Shown: positions 48,537-57,903 of the stretch, in pieces | Numbering within the stretch: position 1 is the first letter of the stretch | How the letters are laid out: the number at the start of each line of letters is the position of its first letter | The notes under the pieces: generated by a model | What the model was told of the DNA's origin: nothing | Database searches by the model: none | What the model saw: only the letters and a program-made list of their open reading frames with translations | Assembly (NCBI GenBank): GCA_036268055.1 | Contig: DATAUW010000018.1 | Span: 247,062-311,061, forward strand | From: Verrucomicrobiia bacterium | GTDB taxonomy: Bacteria > Verrucomicrobiota > Verrucomicrobiia > Limisphaerales > Pedosphaeraceae | Length of the DNA stretch: 64,000 nucleotides | Direction of reading: 5' to 3' | Translations under genes and position numbers: made by a program

Positions 48537-49259
48537 TTACGCGCACTTATGCGCACTTACGCGCTTCTTCGCGTTCATCGCCTCCTCCTCTTCGGCGCTT
48601 TCCGGCAGCGGCTTTCCCGCCGGCACCAGCGGAAACAAACTCCGCTGGATTTTATTCGTAAGTTTATTGCCCCGGTAAGGATCTTCCATCGCCTTCCGAT
48701 CCGCCTCCCGCTCCTTCTCAAACTCCATGATCCCTTCCAAAATATTCTCCGCCTCCTCCGTCACATCATACTGCCAGCGCTGCTGCTCAAATTCCAACCG
48801 CTGCCGCCTCACCTCCTGTGCCGCCTTCTGGATTTCCAACCGTTGACGCCGCACTTCATTCGCCTCCGCCTGAACCCACAATTTCCCCAGCTTCGGCGCA
48901 TCCTCAACTCCGGCCTCCCGCAACGTCGCAAAAAACCGCTGCCCTAAAACCCTCCGGCTCGCCTCCGCCAGCAAACTCGTGTCCACCGCCGCCCCACAAA
49001 TCTCCTTTGCTTCCTTCGCTGATTCCACCATCTCCTCCAGCAGCCGTTCCTGCGCGCACCGCTTATAAAACCGCTTCAACCCCCAAACCGAACCCTCATA
49101 ACCCATTTCTTCCTGCGCCCGCTTCAGCGCCTCCTCATACCCCAAACCATCCTCAAACAACCATTGCTCCAGCGTCTCGCGCTGTGCATCCGTCAACAGA
49201 TTCCAACTTGCATCTGACCGTGTTTTTCTTAGTACATTTATATTTAGATTAGTATTCAT
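48537..49259 (-). CDS. Phage Mu gp27 (DUF3486)-like protein
   Basis: A 240-residue, very charged, helical protein. The N-terminal ~70 residues (LLTDAQRETLEQWLFEDGLG, YEEALKRAQEEMGYEGSVW, GLKRFYKRCAQERLLEE) resemble the helix-turn-helix region of Mu gp27/DUF3486 phage proteins, small-terminase-like in function. A long coiled-coil follows (VRRQRLEIQKAAQEVRRQRL and on). No other phage gene is nearby, so it is either a remnant of a prophage or a domesticated gene. A palindrome matching the TetR operator at 50526 sits 83 bp upstream of its start. Confidence 0.6.
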   Translation of the reverse strand: MNTNLNINVLRKTRSDASWNLLTDAQRETLEQWLFEDGLGYEEALKRAQEEMGYEGSVWGLKRFYKRCAQERLLEEMVESAKEAKEICGAAVDTSLLAEASRRVLGQRFFATLREAGVEDAPKLGKLWVQAEANEVRRQRLEIQKAAQEVRRQRLEFEQQRWQYDVTEEAENILEGIMEFEKEREADRKAMEDPYRGNKLTNKIQRSLFPLVPAGKPLPESAEEEEAMNAKKRVSAHKCA

Positions 49260-49558
49260 GTGAGAAGAATCTCACGAATTCCAAAAACCGTGTAACTCTC
49301 CATAGGTTTGACAAACCCAATCCAGAACGACCCCTCTTTTTTTCAAACAGCCGTTTGAACGTCTTGTGGCGGCATCTTAAAAAAGCCAGCCTTACCCCTG
49401 CAAACATGGGCGATATTTAATTCCCAGGGGAGCGCGTGCGTTCTCGCCGGCGATGCCTTTAAATCATGAAATGACTCATCAGCGATTTTTTTTGAAAAAA
49501 ATATCCATTATCAGAAAATTTTTGAGCCCTTCTCACCAACCCCGCGTTCCAGCCCTTT
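49260..49558. other. Intergenic region with operator-like palindrome
   Basis: Between the gp27-like gene and the RibD_C-like gene. The region is AT-rich with several poly-T/A runs. The only distinct signal is the 18-bp palindrome at 49342-49359 (listed separately). No gene was found. Confidence 0.5.
49342..49359. promoter_or_regulatory. TetR-type operator palindrome (distal copy)
   Basis: TTCAAAC-AGCC-GTTTGAA is a perfect 7-bp inverted repeat with 4-nt spacing. It matches TTCAAAC-GCAT-GTTTTAA inside the TetR gene promoter at 50526-50543. It lies 83 bp upstream of the gp27-like gene. Confidence 0.55.
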
Positions 49559-50317
49559 TTAACGGTTTCTTTTTCCCGCTTCCTTCACCACTCGATAAAC
49601 CAAAAACATCTCATCCCCCACGCGCTTCTGCGAACGCAACTCCAATTTCGCCGCCGCTGCCAGCGTCGTGAATCCATTTCCGTCCGACATCGTCGGTGCC
49701 GTGCGCCCGCCCAGCACCAATGGACACAATGTCACATGCACTTCATTCACCAGCCCCGCTTCAAACAATCCCGCATTGATCTCCCCGCCGCCTTCGCACA
49801 ACAACCGTTTTACTTTCCACTCCGCGCGCAGCCACCGCAACGCCATTGCAAAATCCAATTCGCGCTTCCCGCAAACCTTCACCACGTCCGCCAGCTTCGA
49901 TAACTCACGTAATTTGCCCGGCGATGCCCGCTCCGTCGTCAGCACAATGATCGGCGAAAACCGATGCTTAAAAATCTCCGCATCCGGGTCCAGCGTGCCC
50001 GCACCGCTCACCACCACGCGGATATTATATTCCGCGAGCCCGCGCTTGAGCCGCATCCGCCGATACTTCGCGCCGCCCGTGCCCAGTTTCACCGGCCCCA
50101 GGTCCACCGTCCGCGCGCCCGACATCACCGCGTCCGCCTCCGTGCGCAATTCCAGCAAATGCTCCTGGTCCCGCGCGCTGCTGAACGGCACGAAATGACG
50201 ATTCACTGGCGCCAGCTTCCCATCTCCCGTCATCGCCACGTTCAAATAAACGAACGGCAACCCTCCCAAGTCCTTTTTTGCTTGGCTTCGTCGAATCTTA
50301 ATATTTTCGTAGTCCAC
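49559..50317 (-). CDS. Stand-alone RibD C-terminal reductase-like protein
   Basis: A 252-residue dihydrofolate-reductase-fold protein of the RibD_C family, without a deaminase domain. Motifs: PFVYLNVAMTGDGKLAPVN, TEADAVMSGARTVDLGP, VKRLLCEGGGEINAGLFEAG and LCPLVLGGRTAPTMSDG. In archaea and in fungi such stand-alone reductases (arfC/RIB7 type) reduce the ribosyl side chain in riboflavin synthesis; in bacteria many act on unknown pyrimidine-like substrates. A full RibD is also encoded at 2.5 kb, so this is not needed for riboflavin unless specialised. Confidence 0.87.
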   Translation of the reverse strand: MDYENIKIRRSQAKKDLGGLPFVYLNVAMTGDGKLAPVNRHFVPFSSARDQEHLLELRTEADAVMSGARTVDLGPVKLGTGGAKYRRMRLKRGLAEYNIRVVVSGAGTLDPDAEIFKHRFSPIIVLTTERASPGKLRELSKLADVVKVCGKRELDFAMALRWLRAEWKVKRLLCEGGGEINAGLFEAGLVNEVHVTLCPLVLGGRTAPTMSDGNGFTTLAAAAKLELRSQKRVGDEMFLVYRVVKEAGKRNR

Positions 50318-50342
50318 TATGATATATATGACGCAGGTGACC

Positions 50343-50415
50343 TAAGCTCCGTTAGGAGCGCCATGTTTATAACTCGTTCTTCTTCCAGTCATCAAGCTCC
50401 GTAGGAGCGGCACAA
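50343..50415 (+). repeat. GCTCC-type dispersed palindromic repeat, copy 2
   Basis: TAAGCTCCGTTAGGAGCG, CATGTTTATAA, then CAAGCTCCGTAGGAGCGGCAC. Same element as at 24926-24995 but in the opposite orientation, with only the middle part different. Confidence 0.7.
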
Positions 50416-50518
50416 TCTTGAGGAAAACCATACTCCCCGGCATCACCCTATAAAATCGAATCCTTCTTTTCCACTCTCCGCGTCTCCGCGGTTAAAAATA
50501 ATACCTTCCATTTCCCAC

Positions 50519-50556
50519 TTGACAATTCAAACGCATGTTTTAAATATCAGTTTGAA
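50519..50556 (+). promoter_or_regulatory. Promoter with overlapping TetR operator(s)
   Basis: TTGACA (50519-50524), a 17-nt spacer and AAATAT (50542-50547). Palindrome TTCAAAC-GCAT-GTTTTAA (50526-50543) fills the spacer, and a further GTTTGAA half-site follows at 50550-50556. A bound TetR protein would block polymerase. The start codon at 50558 is about 11 nt from the -10 box, so the message would be nearly leaderless. Confidence 0.6.
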
Positions 50557-50557
50557 T

Positions 50558-51223
50558 ATGGGAATTCGCCCTGCCATACCCGATCACGCCACCCACGCGG
50601 CGACGCGCGAGCATTTGCTCGAAGCCGCTGGCGAAGTTTTCGCCGAAGTCGGTTTTCGCGCCGCGACTGTGCGCCAGATCTGCCAGCGCGCCGGCGCGAA
50701 CATCGCCGCCGTCAATTATCATTTCGGCGACAAGACCGAGCTTTACCGTGCCGTGCTCAAGGAATCCTCCCGTGCCGCGCTTGCGAAATATCCGCCCGAT
50801 TTTGGCCTGCCGCCGCGCGCCACGCCCGAGCAGCGGCTTCGCGCATTCGTCTATTCGTTTCTCCTGCGCATTTTTTCCGAAGGCCCGTCCGCGCGCCACG
50901 GCAAGCTCATGGCCCGCGAAATGATTGAGCCTACCGGCGCGCTCGACAGCATCGTCAAGGACAACATCCGCCCCTCATCCGTCCTGCTCATGTCCATCAT
51001 CGGCGATTTGATCGGCAAAAAGGCCAGTGACAAGACCAAACGCCTCTGCGCCATGAGCGTTGTCAGCCAGGTGCTTTTTTATCATCACTGCCGCCCGGTG
51101 GTCCTGCGGCTTTTTCCTGGCATCAAGTTCGACGAAGCCAACACCGTCGCGCTCGCCGACCACATCACTTCATTTTCTTTGGCCGCGCTGAAACAAATCG
51201 CCAAATCACCCAAAACCAAATAG
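50558..51223 (+). CDS. TetR-family repressor with DUF1956 (CecR-like) C-terminal domain
   Basis: A 221-residue regulator. The N-terminal helix-turn-helix is clear: ATREHLLEAAGEVFAEVGFR, then AATVRQICQRAGANIAAVNY, then HFGDKTELYRAVL. The C-terminal domain with LMAREMIEPTGALDSIVKD resembles CecR (YbiH), which controls ABC efflux genes in enterobacteria. ATG 50558 is chosen because the upstream TTG at 50519 is the -35 box. The efflux genes follow at once, so it is probably an autoregulated repressor of the transporter operon. Confidence 0.92.
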   Translation: MGIRPAIPDHATHAATREHLLEAAGEVFAEVGFRAATVRQICQRAGANIAAVNYHFGDKTELYRAVLKESSRAALAKYPPDFGLPPRATPEQRLRAFVYSFLLRIFSEGPSARHGKLMAREMIEPTGALDSIVKDNIRPSSVLLMSIIGDLIGKKASDKTKRLCAMSVVSQVLFYHHCRPVVLRLFPGIKFDEANTVALADHITSFSLAALKQIAKSPKTK

Positions 51224-51244
51224 CCGCGCCAAACTCCATTCTGC

Positions 51245-52376
51245 ATGTATCACATCGCGCTCAAAATGCTCCTCGGCGACAAGTCGAAGTACGTCATGCT
51301 CGTTGGCGGCCTCACCTTCGCCGCGCTCCTGATGACGCAGCAATGCGGCGTTTTTTTCGGCCTGCTTTCGTGGACCACCAGCCACATGCGCAACATGCGC
51401 GCCTCCATCTGGGTCGTTGATCCCAAGGTCGAACAGATCAATGAAATCAAGCCCATGCGCGATACCGACGTCAATCGCGTCCGCAGCGTCACCGGCGTCG
51501 CCTACGCCGTGCCGCTTTACACGGGCGTCATCCAGGCGCGCATCAACGACGGCTCGTTCAAGCCTGTCGAGATGATCGGCATTGATTCGGAAACTTTGAT
51601 CGGACGCCCGCCCGTCATCCTTTCCGGGCGGCTCGAAGATTTGCGCCTGCCGAATACCGTGATGATTGATGAACTCGCCGTGCAACGCCTCAGCGCCGGC
51701 CACGCGCACAAACTCGGCATCGGCGATACCTTTGAGATCAACGACCGCGAAGCCCGCATCATCGGCATCTGCAAAACCGACCGCCACTTTTTCGGTTACC
51801 CGTACGTTTTCACCACCTACGATGAAGCGCTGCAATTCGCGCCCAAGACGCGCAAGATGTTGAGCATTGTCCTCGCCGAACCGAGTCCGGGTTTCACCGC
51901 CGCCCAGGCTGCGCGCGCCATCGAACGCGAAACCCTTTTGAAAGCCTACACCGAATCCGAATTCAACGCCGCCACGGTGAAATGGTTTTTCGCGAATACC
52001 GGCATTCCCGCTTCCTTCGGCACGACGATCATCCTTGGCTTCATCGTTGGCATCGCCATCGCCGGGCAAACTTTTTATTCCTTCGTGCTGGAAAACCTCC
52101 GCCACCTCGCCGCGCTCAAGGCGATGGGCGCGAGCAATGGCCTCCTCTCGCGCATGCTCATGCTCCAGGCGCTGACCGTCGGCATGATCGGCTACGGCCT
52201 CGGCGTGGGCTTGACCACGCTCTTCGGCCTCGCGGTGTTGAAGACCGGCCAGCCGCCATTTTTGCTCCCGTATCAACTGCCCTTGTTCACCTTTGTCGTG
52301 ATCGTGCTCATCTGCATCTTCGCGGCGATGCTGGGCATCCGCAAAATCTATAAACTCGAACCAGCGGTGGTGTTCC

Positions 52377-52384
<8 letters not shown>
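51245..52384 (+). CDS. ABC transporter permease (FtsX/DevC-like)
   Basis: A 379-residue permease of the MacB/FtsX group with one N-terminal helix (YVMLVGGLTFAALLMTQQ), a large periplasmic domain (about 40-260) and three C-terminal helices (TIILGFIVGIAIAGQTFYSF, MLQALTVGMIGYGLGVGLTT, LFTFVVIVLICIFAAMLG). This layout is that of DevC in cyanobacterial DevBCA exporters and of MacB. The helix pair is joined by NLRHLAALKAMGASNGLL, the usual coupling segment. It overlaps the ATPase gene by 8 nt. Confidence 0.92.
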
Positions 52385-53114
<730 letters not shown>

Positions 53115-53126
53115 GGAAAATGAAAT

Positions 53127-54101
53127 ATGCTTTTTAAAAAAATCAGTTTTTATCTCGCGGTACTGGGCATCATGGGCACGGTTTGGCTGGTGGTTGAACT
53201 CCGCAAAACGCCGCCCGCGCCGCCGCCGCCGTTTGAGCCCGCGCGCTCGCCTTATACTCATTTCGTCGCCGGAACCGGCATCATCGAAGCCGCGCGCGAA
53301 AATGTAAAAATCGGCGCACCGGAAGGCGGCATCATCAAAACCATTTACGTGCAAGTCGGCAGCGCGGTTAAGAAGGGCGACCCCTTGCTGTTGCTTGATG
53401 ACCGTGAAATGCGCGCCCAACTTGCCACCATGCAGGCGCAAGTTGAAGCCATGAAAGCCGCTTGGGAAAGCGACAAAGTTTCGCTGGCCGATGCCGCGGA
53501 CCAATTCAAGCGCACTGATACGCTCGCAAGCGAAAACGTCGCCTCGGTGGACGAACGCACGCGCAAGCAATTCGCCTTGCAAAGCATGGAAGCTCGCGCC
53601 GCCAAAACCGAGGCCGACCTTAAATCCGCGCAGGCGCAGGTCGAACTTGTGCAAACCAATCTTGAAATTCTCACCGTGCGCGCGCCGCGCGATGGCGCCA
53701 TCCTGCAATTAAACGTCCGCGAAGGTGAATACGCCGGCACGACGCCCACCGACCCGCTGATGATTCTCGGCGAAACCGATCACCTGCAAATCCGCACGGA
53801 CATTGACGAACAGGACGCGCCGCTTGTCGTCGCCAATCAGCCCGCCATCGCGTATCTGAAAGGCGACACCAAAAATCCCATTCCGTTGCGTTTCATCCGC
53901 ATCGAACCGTACGTCGTTCCAAAAAAATCCCTTACCGGCGACAGCACCGAACGCGTGGACACGCGCGTGCTGCAAATCATTTTTCAATTTGAACGTCCCG
54001 CCTCGCCAGTGTATGTCGGTCAGCAAATGGATGTTTTCATTCAGCGTCCCGGCGATGCCAATGCCGTCGCACAAGCTCCGGTGAACACTACGCCACGATG
54101 A
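53127..54101 (+). CDS. Efflux periplasmic adaptor (HlyD/DevB-like membrane fusion protein)
   Basis: A 324-residue protein with one N-terminal helix (ISFYLAVLGIMGTVWLVVE), a biotinyl/lipoyl-type domain in two halves (GAPEGGIIKTIYVQVGSAVK, then KKGDPLLLLDDREMRAQL; second half VRAPRDGAILQLNVREGEYA), a helical hairpin in between (about 95-185) and a beta-barrel domain. It bridges the inner-membrane ABC pump to the TolC-like pore. AAGGA lies ahead of ATG 53127. The frame ends 4 nt into the next gene. Confidence 0.93.
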   Translation: MLFKKISFYLAVLGIMGTVWLVVELRKTPPAPPPPFEPARSPYTHFVAGTGIIEAARENVKIGAPEGGIIKTIYVQVGSAVKKGDPLLLLDDREMRAQLATMQAQVEAMKAAWESDKVSLADAADQFKRTDTLASENVASVDERTRKQFALQSMEARAAKTEADLKSAQAQVELVQTNLEILTVRAPRDGAILQLNVREGEYAGTTPTDPLMILGETDHLQIRTDIDEQDAPLVVANQPAIAYLKGDTKNPIPLRFIRIEPYVVPKKSLTGDSTERVDTRVLQIIFQFERPASPVYVGQQMDVFIQRPGDANAVAQAPVNTTPR

Positions 54102-55489
54102 AAACCCATTCGTCATCACCCATGAAAAATAATCTTATCCGCGCCACGATTTTGTTTGGCGCTGCCTTCAGCATTTTCACGGCCTTCGCCGATGCGCCCG
54201 ACACGAACCAGGTTCCGTCGTGGATTGATCATCCGCTCTCGCTCGCTGAGACAATCAACCTCGCCTTGCAACAAAACGGCGCGATCCTCCGCGGTAAAAG
54301 CGATCTCCAGGCGCAATATGGGGTCGTCGTGCAAACCCGCGCCATCGCCATTCCGAGACTCTCGGCCACCGGCAATTATCTTTACACCACCGAAGTCGAA
54401 ACCGCGCCTTATCCCGGCGCGCCCGGGGCCATCAATAATACCTGGGGCGCGACGCTTCAGCTCACGCAAAGCATTTATCAGGGCGGCCAAATCACGTCGT
54501 CCCTTCGCTCGGCCAAACTCACCCAGGCGCAGGCCATCCTCGATTATCAAACCGTTATCGCGGATAATCTACTGCAAGTCCGCATTGCCTATTACGATGT
54601 CCTGCAAGCCGCCGAACAAATCACGGTTGAAGACGCTTCCGTCAAGCTCCTGCATAAACAACTCGAAGACCAGCAGCGCCGTTACGATGCCGGTTCTGTT
54701 CCGCGTTTCAATGTTCTGCAAGCCGAAGTCGCCGAAGCCAACGAACGTCCTCATCTCATTTCCGCGCGCAATAATTATCGCATCTCCAAGAACACGCTCG
54801 TGGATTTGCTCGGCGTTCGTTTGCCGCCGCAGATCTCCCAGGACGTCCCGCTGCAACTCAGCGACAAACTTGACGCCGATCCGTATCAGATTGATTTGCC
54901 CATCGCCATCGGCAAGGCCTTCGAGAATCGTTCCGAGCTGGCGTCGCTGCGCAAGAAACAGGCGTTGAGCGATGAAGCGGTCATCGGCGCGAATTCGAAT
55001 TACAAACCGTCCGTGCAACTCATCGGCCAATACGGCGCGCGCAATTCCGAATTGCTCAGCGACGATCCCGGCTTCGTCGTTCATGGCGCGAGCGCGGGCG
55101 CGCAAGTGAGCTGGAATATTTTTGACGGTTTTCTCACCAAGGGAAAAGTCCAGCAGGCGAAAGCGCAGCAACAGGGCGCGCGCGTGGACGTGGACAACGA
55201 AATGCGCTCCATCGAACTCGAAGTGCGCACCGATTATTCCAACTTCATCGAAGCCAGCGAAACCCTTGAGTCGCAGAAAAAAGTTTTGGAAGAAGCCGAG
55301 GAGGCGTTGCGGCTCGCCACCGCGCGCAATGGCGCCGGCACGGGCACCCAACTCGATGTTTTGAGCGCCGAGACTTCGCTCACCCAGTCGCGCTCGACGC
55401 AAATCCAGGCGTTGCATGATTATGATACCGCGCGCGCGCGTCTCGAACGCGCCATCGGCATCAACATCATGCAGACCAATGGAAAATAG
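54098..55489 (+). CDS. TolC-family outer-membrane efflux protein
   Basis: A 463-residue outer-membrane factor. Signal peptide KNNLIRATILFGAAFSIFTA follows eight extra N-terminal residues; ATG 54122 is the alternative start. Two OEP repeats are seen: LSLAETINLALQQNGAILRG, LSATGNYLYTTEVET, then NIFDGFLTKGKVQQAKAQQQ and LEVRTDYSNFIEASETLESQ, with a tail TARARLERAIGINI. Last gene of the TetR-ABC-MFP-TolC operon, overlapping the adaptor gene by 4 nt (ATGA). The four-gene unit is a complete tripartite exporter; the substrate is unknown. Confidence 0.93.
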   Translation: MKTHSSSPMKNNLIRATILFGAAFSIFTAFADAPDTNQVPSWIDHPLSLAETINLALQQNGAILRGKSDLQAQYGVVVQTRAIAIPRLSATGNYLYTTEVETAPYPGAPGAINNTWGATLQLTQSIYQGGQITSSLRSAKLTQAQAILDYQTVIADNLLQVRIAYYDVLQAAEQITVEDASVKLLHKQLEDQQRRYDAGSVPRFNVLQAEVAEANERPHLISARNNYRISKNTLVDLLGVRLPPQISQDVPLQLSDKLDADPYQIDLPIAIGKAFENRSELASLRKKQALSDEAVIGANSNYKPSVQLIGQYGARNSELLSDDPGFVVHGASAGAQVSWNIFDGFLTKGKVQQAKAQQQGARVDVDNEMRSIELEVRTDYSNFIEASETLESQKKVLEEAEEALRLATARNGAGTGTQLDVLSAETSLTQSRSTQIQALHDYDTARARLERAIGINIMQTNGK

Positions 55490-55779
55490 TACATCGGCAC
55501 GCCGCGCAATCTTCTTTAACCACTTCGGCAACCGCGAAAGTGGCCCGCCATTTGCTGATTCAGAAACGCAATAGTGCATCGGCTGTGCCGTAGTGAAAAT
55601 GGGGCGCAACCGGTGGTAAGATTGGTCGAAGTCCGGTAACGGGCGCGAAATTTGGTGTTTGCGGCCCGCGAAAATTCAAGGCTTTCGCCTTGCGGAGGTT
55701 CGTTCATCTCACGATTGAGACAAGCGGCATGAAAGGCCGTTTGTGACGGTGTCCCGGTTTGTACATTTTCTGAACAGTT
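55490..55779. other. Intergenic region ahead of the STAS gene
   Basis: About 290 bp with no gene on either strand. A long opposite-strand frame from here to 57783 is an artefact of GC-rich coding on the plus strand. No terminator for the efflux operon was found. Confidence 0.5.
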
Positions 55780-56082
55780 ATGAAAATCGAAGTTCATGGC
55801 GAAACGATCCGGATCACCGGCGTCCGGGAGTTGGGCACGTCCAACTCGACGGAACTTCGCGACCAGGCCCGCGCCGCGCTCACGCCCGCGCAGAAGAACA
55901 TGGAGATTGATCTTTCCGAAACCGTGCTGCTCGATAGCTGCGGTCTCGGCACGCTCATTTCGCTTCACAAGACCATTTGCAGCCGTCACGGAACCGTCCG
56001 CCTGATGAATCCCACGCCCGGCGTTCAGCAAATTCTCGAACTGACCCGGATGCACCGCATTTTCGAGATCGTCAAAAACTAG
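55780..56082 (+). CDS. STAS-domain anti-sigma factor antagonist (RsbV/SpoIIAA-like)
   Basis: A 100-residue single STAS domain. The phosphorylation-site segment is VLLDSCGLGTLISLHK, with the Ser before CG as the likely target. It begins IEVHGETIRITGVRELGTSN, and helix-strand order is usual for the family. In partner switching, the dephosphorylated form binds the anti-sigma kinase. The next gene, 3 nt downstream, carries both the kinase and phosphatase domains, so phosphorylation and removal may be run by one protein. Confidence 0.93.
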   Translation: MKIEVHGETIRITGVRELGTSNSTELRDQARAALTPAQKNMEIDLSETVLLDSCGLGTLISLHKTICSRHGTVRLMNPTPGVQQILELTRMHRIFEIVKN

Positions 56083-56085
56083 GTC

Positions 56086-57873
56086 ATGCAAGGGAACTGC
56101 TCGCGGCCTGCTGCCTTGCGGCTCACGATTCCCTGCGAACTTCCCGCGGTCAGCACCGCCATCAAAAGCGCCCGGCAATTCCTCGCCGAGCAAGGCTGGC
56201 CCGCCGATGAATTGATAATGTTCGATCACGCGCTGGTTGAGGCTTGCAACAATGCGATCAAATACGTCGGCGATGAAGGACGCGAGCAACCGGTGGGGAT
56301 CGAAGTCAGCAGCGACGCCGAGCAAGTGGAATTCCGCGTGCGCGATCACACGCCGGGTTTCGATTGGCCAAAGAAAATGGAACTGCCGCGTCCCGACAGT
56401 GAGAATGGCCGCGGGCTTTATCTCATCCATTCGCTGATGGACCACGCCGGTTATCTTCGCGGGCAAAGCGAAAATATTCTCGTGATGCGCAAGCGGCGTG
56501 CGTCGCCCATCGCCGCTGCGCCGCCATCCACCAACACGTCGCAGATCCGGCGCATCGCCGAGCAGGAGCGCATGATCACCGACATGGTCGAGGAATTGAG
56601 TTCCTGCTACGAAAGTTTGTCGGCGATCTTTCGTTACAGCACCGACGCGGGCCGCAACGGCAGCCTCACGGAATTTGCCCAACGCCTGCTCGTTGATCTG
56701 CTGCAAATCGTCGGCGGCGAATGGTTCGTGCTGCGGCTCGTGCCGCATAACAGTTCGCGAATGGTCGTCTTCGCCGCTTCGGAACCCGCGCAGGAATGGA
56801 AGCAAATCTTTTTGCCACCCGCCGGGCATCCGGCGACGTCGCTCGAGATGAAAGCCGCGTTGAACCGCGAACGCGTCTGGTTCGATCACGAGGAAAAAAC
56901 TCCCGCCCATGAACCGCTCGCGCGCGCGCGACCCGGAACGGCAGGCGTGGTGTATCCGATTCTTCTGGGCGAACAGTTGATCGGCACGCTGGCGTTGGGG
57001 AAGACTCCGCCACGCGCCGTTTCCATCGTGCGCGGCCAATCCGTCTTCACTGTCGCGCAAACCAACGTCGTGAATATGTTTGCGGATTTTCTGGCGATTC
57101 AAATCGCCAACGCGCGTTTTCAGGAAGAGCAGGTCAGCCGCCGGCTCGTCACGCACGAATTGGAAATCGCCAAAAATATCCAACGCTCGCTGCTGCTGAC
57201 CGCGCTGCCGCAACTGCCCGGCTTCACGCTCGCCGCGTTTTGTCGCAGCGCCCGCGAGGTCGGCGGAGATTTTTACGACGTGCTGCGCATCAATGAACAT
57301 TCCGCGCTGCTCGTGATCGCCGACGTGATGGGCAAAGGCATTCCCGCAGCGATGTTCGCGGCGATCCTGCGCAGTCTCTTGCGCGCTTCGCCGGAATTGA
57401 CGCCGCAGCCCGCCGCCTTGCTCGCGCGCGTGAACCGGTTGTTGTTTCCCGAATTGTCCGGCGTGGACATGTTCATCACGGCGCAACTGGCGTTCGTGGA
57501 CGCCAAAGAACGCAAGCTCGTCACGGCGAGCGCGGGGCATTGTCCGCTGGCGGTCGCGGACAAATATGGCGTGAAAACTTTTTCGCCGGAAGGTATGCCG
57601 CTGGGCATTTTTGCGGACACTGAATTTCAGGATGAAATCGTGGATTTGCCGCCGGATTGCCGCGTGATGCTTTACACCGACGGCCTGAGCGATGCCTGCG
57701 ACGTGAAGCGCGAATATTTTAGCCACGAACGCTTGATGAAGTGGCTGCACGACTCGACCGCCAAACCTCGCTCGGCGGAACAATTAAAAAATGCGTTGTT
57801 GCACGAACTGGATCAACATCAACTCAACGCCGGACTGAACGACGACCAGACTTTTATCATCATGGCGGGCTGA
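56086..57873 (+). CDS. RsbW-like kinase / GAF / SpoIIE-type PP2C phosphatase fusion
   Basis: A 595-residue cytoplasmic protein. Residues ~10-140 are an HATPase_c domain of the anti-sigma-kinase type (FDHALVEACNNAIKYVGDEG as N box, RVRDHTPGFDW, then NGRGLYLIHSLMD). A coiled linker and GAF domain follow (about 160-345), then a PP2C SpoIIE phosphatase (about 375-595: FCRSAREVGGDFYDVLRINE, LVIADVMGKGIPAAMFAAIL, RVMLYTDGLSDACD, NDDQTFIIMAG) whose metal Asp residues are present. So a kinase-like and a phosphatase domain sit on one chain. Whether the HATPase part binds a sigma factor, as RsbW does, is not known. Confidence 0.93.
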   Translation: MQGNCSRPAALRLTIPCELPAVSTAIKSARQFLAEQGWPADELIMFDHALVEACNNAIKYVGDEGREQPVGIEVSSDAEQVEFRVRDHTPGFDWPKKMELPRPDSENGRGLYLIHSLMDHAGYLRGQSENILVMRKRRASPIAAAPPSTNTSQIRRIAEQERMITDMVEELSSCYESLSAIFRYSTDAGRNGSLTEFAQRLLVDLLQIVGGEWFVLRLVPHNSSRMVVFAASEPAQEWKQIFLPPAGHPATSLEMKAALNRERVWFDHEEKTPAHEPLARARPGTAGVVYPILLGEQLIGTLALGKTPPRAVSIVRGQSVFTVAQTNVVNMFADFLAIQIANARFQEEQVSRRLVTHELEIAKNIQRSLLLTALPQLPGFTLAAFCRSAREVGGDFYDVLRINEHSALLVIADVMGKGIPAAMFAAILRSLLRASPELTPQPAALLARVNRLLFPELSGVDMFITAQLAFVDAKERKLVTASAGHCPLAVADKYGVKTFSPEGMPLGIFADTEFQDEIVDLPPDCRVMLYTDGLSDACDVKREYFSHERLMKWLHDSTAKPRSAEQLKNALLHELDQHQLNAGLNDDQTFIIMAG

Positions 57874-57903
57874 TGAAAATTTTGCGAACAAAACTATTAT
57901 TTT

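Noticed and set aside
55516..57783. 755-codon open frame on the minus strand across the phosphatase gene
   Set aside because: Antisense to the STAS and SpoIIE genes, low-complexity His/Arg composition, no motif and no ribosome-binding site.
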